A stretch of DNA of 11,035 bases from an uncultured Clostridia bacterium (GTDB taxonomy: Bacteria > Bacillota > Clostridia > Oscillospirales > Acutalibacteraceae): NCBI GenBank assembly GCA_937907605.1, contig CALCYI010000069.1, positions 1 to 11,035 on the forward strand, read 5' to 3'. A program made the translations under genes and the position numbers. Within the stretch, counting starts at the first letter, position 1. The number at the start of each line of letters is the position of its first letter. Positions 6,747 to 11,035 of this stretch are shown piece after piece. Under the pieces are notes generated by a model. That model made no database searches and was not told where the DNA came from. It saw nothing but the letters and a program-made list of their open reading frames with translations.

Positions 6747-7028
6747 ATGGAACATCATCACCATCATTCACAGGAGCACGTTAAGGAAGTATCCAACAGG
6801 CTTGCAAGGGCTATCGGACATCTTCAAAAGGTAAAAAGAATGGTCGAAAACGACGAGGACTGCAGCGAGGTATTAATTCAGCTTGCGGCGGTAAAATCGG
6901 CGATTAATAACACGGGCAAGGTCATACTTAAGGACCATATGAACCACTGTATAGTTCACGCGCTTGAGGACAACGATACCGAAATGTTGGAGGAGCTTTC
7001 AAACGCGATTGACAAATTTATAAAATGA
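6747..7028 (+). CDS. CsoR/RcnR-family metal-sensing repressor with a His-rich N-terminus
   Basis: 93 residues, an all-helical tetrameric DNA-binding protein of the DUF156 family. The core runs from VSNRLARAIGHLQKVKRMV through CSEVLIQLAAVKSAIN to DHMNHCIVHAL. Cys39, His64 and Cys68 have the C-x24-H-x3-C spacing of Cu(I)-sensing CsoR; FrmR lacks the last Cys and CstR lacks the His. The N-terminus is unusual: MEHHHHHSQEH has five consecutive His from residue 3 plus His11. RcnR uses a His at position 3 for Ni/Co, so extra ligands are possible. GGGAGA (6735-6740) serves as ribosome binding site 6 nt before the ATG, overlapping the end of the YbaK gene. No copper ATPase or chaperone is adjacent, so the regulated target is unknown; a Cu(I) sensor is the most likely reading. 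Confidence 0.88.
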   Translation: MEHHHHHSQEHVKEVSNRLARAIGHLQKVKRMVENDEDCSEVLIQLAAVKSAINNTGKVILKDHMNHCIVHALEDNDTEMLEELSNAIDKFIK

Positions 7029-7061
7029 AAAACGCTGTTGCAAATATGCAACAGCGTTTTT
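7028..7061. terminator. Strong bidirectional intrinsic terminator
   Basis: AAAAACGCTGTTGCA (7028-7042) and TGCAACAGCGTTTTT (7047-7061) form a perfect 15-bp stem with a 4-nt AATA loop. The right arm ends in a T-run and, on the other strand, the left arm does the same. It begins at the last base of the CsoR-type stop codon and ends 5 bp before the stop of the convergent L,D-transpeptidase gene, so it serves both. Confidence 0.92.
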
Positions 7062-7066
7062 ATTTA

Positions 7067-8173
7067 TTAGTAAATAACGCACCTTGTATTCTTCGGGATA
7101 TTATCGTAAATCCACTTTGCGTGCTCAAGCTTAAGACGGATACAGCCGTGGGACAAGTTCATACCAAGACGTCCGTCGACAAGCTTAGTGGGTTCGGAAA
7201 GCTGCTTATAGGTAACCGAATGGAAGTTAATACCGCGGACTACCCTTGTTGCGTAGAATACGCGTACGTCGCCCGAGTCAAAGTAACGCTGACGGTAGGG
7301 ACGTCCCTGATAAACATTCATAAGGAAGTTACCCGACGGAGTCGGAGTATCCTTAGCGCCGAGGGTGCAATCATAATACTTAACGCGCGTCCATTCGCCC
7401 TTCTTACCCTTGTAAATACCAACCTTGTAGGTTTTCTTGTTAACAAGAATCAGGTACTTTGTCGGGCTGTCATAGGTGTTCGCCTTTACAGTCATAGCGT
7501 CCGACAAATCGCTCACCTTACCCGCAAGGGTGCCGTCCTTATTAAACCTATAGGTCACGCCGTCGATGGTGGCTACACCGGTCATAGCTCTGCCTTTCTT
7601 CTTTGTTTTTCTCCAGAAGAAGTAGGTCTTTTTCTTAATCTTTACCCAGCCGGTCTGCATTTTTCCGTCAGAAGAAAAGTAATACTTATACTTGCCTATC
7701 TGATTAAGACCGATAAGGGCTCTGCCCGTTTTAAGATTAAAACGATAACGTGCGCCGCCTATATCCTGCCAACCGAAAAGCATTACGCCGTTGCTTCCGA
7801 AGCCGTAATAATACTTCCCTATTTTCTTAACGCCGACAGCCTTTATACCCGTTTTAGTATCAAAATAATAACGCTTTTTCTTAATCGTCTGAAAGCCCGT
7901 TACGTGTTTATTCTTAACGTAGTAACGCTTTTTGTCCTTGCTCCAGCCGTTTGCAGGATGAGGCGAGGTAGTAGGCTTAGTCGTGGTCGGCTTTGCCGTT
8001 GTTGTAGTAGTTGTGGTGATTGTGGTTGTGGTTGTGGTGGTCGTTGTTTCGCTTTCCGAGGTTTCAGGCTCCTCAGGCGGTTCATCAGCTACTGCGCTGA
8101 AAGAAGCAAAAACGCTAAGCATCATTATTACCGCAAGGAATAAGCACAACAGCTTTTTTGAATTATTCTTCAT
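7067..8173 (-). CDS. Secreted L,D-transpeptidase (YkuD) with cell-wall-binding-type repeats
   Basis: 368 residues; predicted to cross-link or modify peptidoglycan outside the cell through a cysteine active site. A signal peptide spans about 1-29 (KKLLCLFLAVIMMLSVFASFSAVA). It is followed by an acidic stretch and a Thr run (residues 43-59, interrupted once by Ile) leading into KPTTTKPTTS. About seven aromatic repeats of roughly 20 residues follow (76-217), each of the form G-x-x-x-I-G/K-K-x-Y-Y-F-x-x-x-G, like glucan/choline-binding modules but rich in Lys. The YkuD domain (about 238-368) has NFHSV (His318) and the catalytic SHGCIR (Ser341-His342-Gly343-Cys344-Ile345-Arg346). Ligand of the repeats is unknown. 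AAGGAGG (8188-8182) precedes the ATG, and the gene has its own promoter. It ends at the shared terminator 7028-7061. Confidence 0.93.
   Translation of the reverse strand: MKNNSKKLLCLFLAVIMMLSVFASFSAVADEPPEEPETSESETTTTTTTTTITTTTTTTAKPTTTKPTTSPHPANGWSKDKKRYYVKNKHVTGFQTIKKKRYYFDTKTGIKAVGVKKIGKYYYGFGSNGVMLFGWQDIGGARYRFNLKTGRALIGLNQIGKYKYYFSSDGKMQTGWVKIKKKTYFFWRKTKKKGRAMTGVATIDGVTYRFNKDGTLAGKVSDLSDAMTVKANTYDSPTKYLILVNKKTYKVGIYKGKKGEWTRVKYYDCTLGAKDTPTPSGNFLMNVYQGRPYRQRYFDSGDVRVFYATRVVRGINFHSVTYKQLSEPTKLVDGRLGMNLSHGCIRLKLEHAKWIYDNIPKNTRCVIY
7997..8047 (-). repeat. Polythreonine-encoding low-complexity tract
   Basis: Seventeen codons of the L,D-transpeptidase gene encode Thr except one Ile. Thr codons are mixed (ACC, ACA, ACT, ACG), so the DNA is not a clean microsatellite and selection is on the protein. 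It forms a flexible wall-spanning linker between signal peptide and repeats. Confidence 0.8.
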
Positions 8174-8201
8174 ACAGTCGCCCTCCTTAGTTTATATTAT
8201 T

Positions 8202-8230
8202 ATTCTATTACCGCAGGTATGTATTGTCAA
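8202..8230 (-). promoter_or_regulatory. Near-consensus promoter of the L,D-transpeptidase gene
   Basis: On the minus strand, TTGACA (8230-8225), a full consensus -35, and TAGAAT (8207-8202) are separated by 17 bp. Predicted start is near 8195, giving a leader of about 22 nt with AAGGAGG. It occupies the 58-bp gap after the GH20 gene, so the transpeptidase can be expressed on its own. No terminator separates it from the gene upstream. Confidence 0.8.
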
Positions 8231-8231
8231 A

Positions 8232-9644
8232 TTACAAATTGATTAAATTTTCATTGTAAAAGGTTCTTCCAAAGCGTATCCAGCCGAGCAGTGTATGGGC
8301 TTTAGGATAACCCCAATGCTCCTTACTCCTGAAGGAAAAGCCGTCGCTTTTAAACTTTTCTATAATATCGCTTGCGTTGCTGAGGAACTCGTCATACGTA
8401 AAGCCCTCCTCCTGCCACGCGGTACAGGCAACCGCAATAATACGCGGAAAAGCAAGCTCCTCAAGGCGCTCGTTATTATCAATAAACTCAGTCCAGAGAG
8501 GCGCTTCAACTCCGAGGACGTTTTCACGTCCGGTGTCGTCAAGCCCTTTTATCTCGGGCTTGAAGCTCAGTACCTTTCTGAGAGAGGTTATATCGTAATC
8601 GTAGTCGAGATAGTAGTAAGTAAAGGGTGAGAGAATTATTTTACCTCCGCCGTTTGCATACTCGGCGGTTTTGTTTCCCTTTTCAAGCCAGTACTGGACT
8701 ATCATATTGTCCTTATCAAGTCCCTTTCCCTTAACAGCGTCATTCCAGACTATGCATTTCTTACCATTCGTTTTCAGGTAATCCGAAATAAGTGAAAGAA
8801 AATAGTTTTCATAATCGTTATATGAGGTAATACCAAGTTCCTGCATTTTCCTTTTGCAGTCGGGACAGTTTTCCCAATGTGCGTGCTTAACCTCGTCTCC
8901 GCCAAGGTGGTAAACGCCGTACGGAAAGAGCTCGCAAAGCTCGTCAAATACGTCCTTTACAAGACGCGCGGAAGCCTCCTTTGCAGGACATATAACGTCC
9001 TCAAAAATGCCCTGATGAGTTTTGACCTCAACCTTTTTACCGTCGCAGGTTGCCTCGGGAAATACGCTTAAAAAGGCGCTTGTATGTCCCGGAATATCGA
9101 ACTCGGGAATAACGTCGATAAAATGCTGCGCGGCATACTCAACAACATCTCTGATTTCGTCCTTCGTGTAATAAATACCGTAGGGCTTATCGGACATGGT
9201 TTTACCGAAATCGCTGTATTTACGAACGGCAGCGGAGTTGAGCTCGGGGTGGGTTTCGCTCTCAATTCTCCAGCCCTGGTCCTCGCTTAAATGCCAGTGA
9301 AAGATATTCATTTTAAGCTCTGACATAGCCTTAATAAACTTTTTAATCTCGTCAAGCTCCTGATAATGCCTTGCGGAGTCAATCATAAAACCCCTGTGCT
9401 GAAACCTCGGCTTATCGTGAATTTCACAGTCGGGCACCTTACCGCCCTTTTTAATCTGCTCAAGCGTAAGGCGGGCATAATACTCAGCCTTTGCACTTCC
9501 GCATACCGCGCGGGCATTACCGTTTTTAACGCAGAGTATATACTCCTCCTCGGAAAGAGAGGGATTAAGCTCATATTCGTATCCGCGGTATTCACAAATA
9601 CCGCCCGTTTCTTTTACTTCAAACGGTCTTGGAATTATATTCAT
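8232..9644 (-). CDS. Cytosolic beta-N-acetylhexosaminidase, glycoside hydrolase family 20
   Basis: 470 residues; removes terminal GlcNAc/GalNAc by substrate-assisted catalysis. A short N-terminal alpha/beta domain (1-77) includes AKAEYYARLTLEQI. The TIM barrel begins at RFQHRGFMIDSARHY with the sugar-binding Arg84. Other GH20 motifs follow: FHWHLSEDQGWRIE (115-128), IPEFDIPGHTSA (179-190), the catalytic pair in HLGGDEVKHAHW (Asp250-Glu251), VWNDAV (299-304), and EAPLWTEFI (380-388) supplying an aromatic pocket residue. No signal peptide is present, so imported amino-sugar oligosaccharides or wall-recycling fragments are the probable substrates (inference). AAAGGG (9657-9652) lies 7 nt before the ATG. 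It is preceded by a 17-codon mini-ORF and the cation exporter on the same strand. Confidence 0.93.
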   Translation of the reverse strand: MNIIPRPFEVKETGGICEYRGYEYELNPSLSEEEYILCVKNGNARAVCGSAKAEYYARLTLEQIKKGGKVPDCEIHDKPRFQHRGFMIDSARHYQELDEIKKFIKAMSELKMNIFHWHLSEDQGWRIESETHPELNSAAVRKYSDFGKTMSDKPYGIYYTKDEIRDVVEYAAQHFIDVIPEFDIPGHTSAFLSVFPEATCDGKKVEVKTHQGIFEDVICPAKEASARLVKDVFDELCELFPYGVYHLGGDEVKHAHWENCPDCKRKMQELGITSYNDYENYFLSLISDYLKTNGKKCIVWNDAVKGKGLDKDNMIVQYWLEKGNKTAEYANGGGKIILSPFTYYYLDYDYDITSLRKVLSFKPEIKGLDDTGRENVLGVEAPLWTEFIDNNERLEELAFPRIIAVACTAWQEEGFTYDEFLSNASDIIEKFKSDGFSFRSKEHWGYPKAHTLLGWIRFGRTFYNENLINL

Positions 9645-9655
9645 AACGTTACCCT

Positions 9656-9709
9656 TTACAGCGTTACGCCGCTCTTAAAAATCGCGAACTGAATTATTCT
9701 TTCCTTCAT
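9656..9709 (-). CDS. Possible 17-residue small ORF or leader peptide
   Basis: ATG to TAA encodes MKERIIQFAIFKSGVTL. GAGGA (9722-9718) inside the end of the cation-exporter gene lies about 8 nt before the ATG, and the stop overlaps the ribosome binding site of the GH20 gene. It fills most of the 68-bp gap and is in a different frame from the GH20 gene. It could couple translation of the two neighbours or be chance; no homologue is recognised. Confidence 0.3.
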   Translation of the reverse strand: MKERIIQFAIFKSGVTL

Positions 9710-9712
9710 TTG

Positions 9713-10849
9713 TTATTCCTCGCTGAAATCCGTATCAAGCACCGCCCGTATCTCATATTCGGGGTACTTGCTTTTAACAGCTTTAATAATATTTGAATAT
9801 ACCTTTTCTCTGCTTTTTGCGTCAAAGCTTACCACTACGTCAAAGCGTATTATTTTTCTTTCCTCGTTCAGATTAAAGCCGTGCATCTGAAGCACGTATT
9901 CATTACCAAGTACGAGCTTCTCTACCTCTTCCCTGACCTGTACTGCTCTCTCGTCAGTGGTATTACGCGAATATACGCCTATTGCGGTAAGGATTACGTT
10001 ATGCTCTAAAAAGACCTTTTCCGTAATCCGTCTTATAAGCACGTCAAGCTCGTCGGCGGAATATGTATCGGGAACCTCAATGTGTACGGAGCCGTTGAAG
10101 GTATCGGGACCGTAATTATTGAGTACAAGGTCGTACGCGCCATAAACTCCGTCAAAGGAGCATACCGTTTTCTTAATCTTAGCCGCAAGCTCAGCGTCTG
10201 CGCGTTCGCCGAGGATTGACGAAATTGCCTCTTTGAGCATATCAATACCCGATTTAATAATTATTACCGAAATAAACGCGCCGAGCCACGCCTCAACGGA
10301 AATACCCTTGAGGAGATAGATAATAGCTGCAACGAGGGTTGAAAACGAAATGATTGAATCAAGCACAGCGTCCTGACCCGAATTAATCAGTGAGGTGGAA
10401 TTAACCTTTTCGCCGACGGATTTAACGTATCTTCCGAGGACGATTTTAACGAGAACCGCAACAGCGATAATGATTATCGACACCTTTGAGTACTCAGGCA
10501 CCTCGGGATTGATAATCTTTTTTACCGACTCAATAAACGAGGTAATGCCCGCATAAAGCACGATAACTGAGATAATCATCGCCGTAAGGTATTCTATTCT
10601 CCCGTAGCCGAACGGGTGCTTTTTATTCGGCGCTTTGCCCGCAAGCTTAGTACCGATAATCGTAATAACGGACGAGGCGGCATCGGAAATATTATTAACC
10701 GCGTCAAGCACGATCGCTATTGAATTTGAAAGCAGTCCTATCACAGCCTTAAGGGCGGCAAGAAGGACGTTCGCCGCAATACCTACAACGCTCGTTTTTA
10801 CTATGACCTTATCCCTGCTCATATCAGAAGAATTATCATTATACTTCAT
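9713..10849 (-). CDS. Cation diffusion facilitator, probably Mn2+ exporter, with doubled C-terminal domain
   Basis: 378 residues against about 290-310 for a minimal CDF exporter. Six membrane segments lie at about 17-40, 45-68, 88-106, 121-140, 160-181 and 187-203. The transport site is formed by TM2 NNISD (Asn52, Asp56) and TM5 DAVLD (Asp160, Asp164). This Asn/Asp/Asp/Asp set lacks the His used by zinc exporters and resembles manganese-type members. Between TM2 and TM3 is the conserved KKHPFGYGRIEYL. The cytoplasmic part contains the usual ferredoxin-like domain (about 217-292) and then a second, similar region (about 300-378; RFDVVVSFDA, YPEYEIRAVLDTDF). GGAGG (10860-10856) lies 6 nt before the ATG. 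It starts 14 bp after lactate dehydrogenase, so shared transcription is likely. Metal specificity is inferred. Confidence 0.9.
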   Translation of the reverse strand: MKYNDNSSDMSRDKVIVKTSVVGIAANVLLAALKAVIGLLSNSIAIVLDAVNNISDAASSVITIIGTKLAGKAPNKKHPFGYGRIEYLTAMIISVIVLYAGITSFIESVKKIINPEVPEYSKVSIIIIAVAVLVKIVLGRYVKSVGEKVNSTSLINSGQDAVLDSIISFSTLVAAIIYLLKGISVEAWLGAFISVIIIKSGIDMLKEAISSILGERADAELAAKIKKTVCSFDGVYGAYDLVLNNYGPDTFNGSVHIEVPDTYSADELDVLIRRITEKVFLEHNVILTAIGVYSRNTTDERAVQVREEVEKLVLGNEYVLQMHGFNLNEERKIIRFDVVVSFDAKSREKVYSNIIKAVKSKYPEYEIRAVLDTDFSEE

Positions 10850-10863
10850 AACTAACCTCCATA

Positions 10864-11035
10864 TTACTCCACATCGGGCAGAATATCAGCTATAACCTTT
10901 TTGAGCGTATCGGCGGATTTTAATAAATCCTCCTGCTCCTTTTTATTAAGCTCAATCGGGACGGCTGCCTCCACGCCGTGCTTGCCGACTATCGCGGGCA
11001 TAGAGAGTGCAACGCCGTCAATTCCGTAATTGCCT
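10864..11035 (-). CDS. ldh: L-lactate dehydrogenase, C-terminal fragment cut by the window edge
   Basis: The last 56 residues plus stop are visible, reading YGIDGVALSMPAIVG and then KHGVEAAVPIELNKKEQEDL. This matches the C-terminal end of NAD-dependent lactate dehydrogenases (usual YGIKDVxLSxPxIVGxNGxEKxxxIxLxxEExxxLxxSAxxLK). The enzyme reduces pyruvate to L-lactate and regenerates NAD+ during fermentation. Malate dehydrogenases share the fold and end similarly, but SMPAIVG followed by GVEAAVPIELN fits lactate dehydrogenase better. Catalytic residues lie outside the window. It is the upstream member of the run continuing into the cation exporter 14 bp away. Confidence 0.85.
   Translation of the reverse strand, partial: GNYGIDGVALSMPAIVGKHGVEAAVPIELNKKEQEDLLKSADTLKKVIADILPDVE

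Noticed and set aside
6747..6785. The N-terminal HHHHH could be a cloning His-tag, suggesting vector sequence.
   Set aside because: The surrounding DNA is continuous native operon with its own ribosome binding site. The His codons are mixed CAT/CAC, followed by more His and Gln, and no vector sequence is present.
7997..8047. The GTT/GTG-rich tract as a microsatellite or phase-variable repeat.
   Set aside because: The unit is not exact: all four Thr codons and one Ile codon are mixed, and no homopolymer or clean 3-bp repeat long enough for slippage is present.
7025..8143. A 372-codon plus-strand open frame overlapping the stop of the CsoR-type gene as ATGA, as if translationally coupled.
   Set aside because: It is antisense to the well-supported L,D-transpeptidase gene, crosses a 15-bp intrinsic terminator at once, and its product contains a long Val run that is simply the reverse of the Thr linker. 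It shows no family motif.
8377..9692. Several plus- and minus-strand open frames of 60-110 codons across the GH20 gene.
   Set aside because: All are in other frames of a gene with a complete GH20 motif set, lack ribosome binding sites and have no recognisable products.

Overview
The window looks like chromosomal DNA of a gut-type Clostridia, most likely of the Ruminococcaceae/Oscillospiraceae group. This rests on moderate GC content, strong AAGGAGG-type ribosome binding sites, AT-rich intergenic promoters, surface proteins with Thr-rich linkers, a YkuD L,D-transpeptidase carrying aromatic cell-wall repeats, and a fermentative gene set (a biotin-dependent decarboxylase module and lactate dehydrogenase). 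The taxonomic placement is inference; no rRNA gene is present. I see no mobile element, CRISPR array, tRNA or riboswitch. No gap between genes exceeds about 130 bp.

Layout. (1) Positions 1-2950, minus strand: a tight three-gene operon for a biotin-dependent decarboxylase or transcarboxylase. In transcription order it encodes a carboxyltransferase-like protein, a small biotin carrier, and the oxaloacetate decarboxylase alpha / pyruvate carboxyltransferase subunit, which runs off the left edge. (2) 2951-3080: a divergent promoter region. (3) 3081-5133, plus strand: an RNA m5U methyltransferase, overlapping by 11 bp a secreted, membrane-anchored protein of unknown function. (4) 5130-6098, minus strand: a shortened relative of aminopeptidase C / bleomycin hydrolase in which all the catalytic residues appear to be replaced. 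(5) 6099-6192: a second divergent promoter region with a perfect 7+7 bp inverted repeat. (6) 6193-7028, plus strand: a YbaK/ProX aminoacyl-tRNA editing-domain protein followed by a CsoR-type metal sensor with a His-rich N-terminus, closed by a strong terminator. (7) 7067-11035, minus strand: in transcription order, the end of L-lactate dehydrogenase, a Mn-type cation diffusion facilitator, a 17-codon mini-ORF, a cytosolic GH20 hexosaminidase, and a secreted L,D-transpeptidase with its own near-consensus promoter.

How the genes relate. The left operon is one functional unit: carboxyl-group transfer through a mobile biotin arm. The right-hand genes combine fermentation (lactate dehydrogenase), metal export, amino-sugar hydrolysis and cell-wall cross-linking, so they are best read as neighbours that may share transcripts rather than as a pathway. 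The most unusual gene is the papain-fold pseudoenzyme at 5130-6098. Its 3' end interlocks with that of the surface protein, with a terminator hairpin lying inside both coding regions. I found no clearly new multi-gene system. The items most worth following up are this pseudopeptidase, the palindrome between the divergent genes, the apparently leaderless methyltransferase mRNA, and the motif-degenerate carboxyltransferase.
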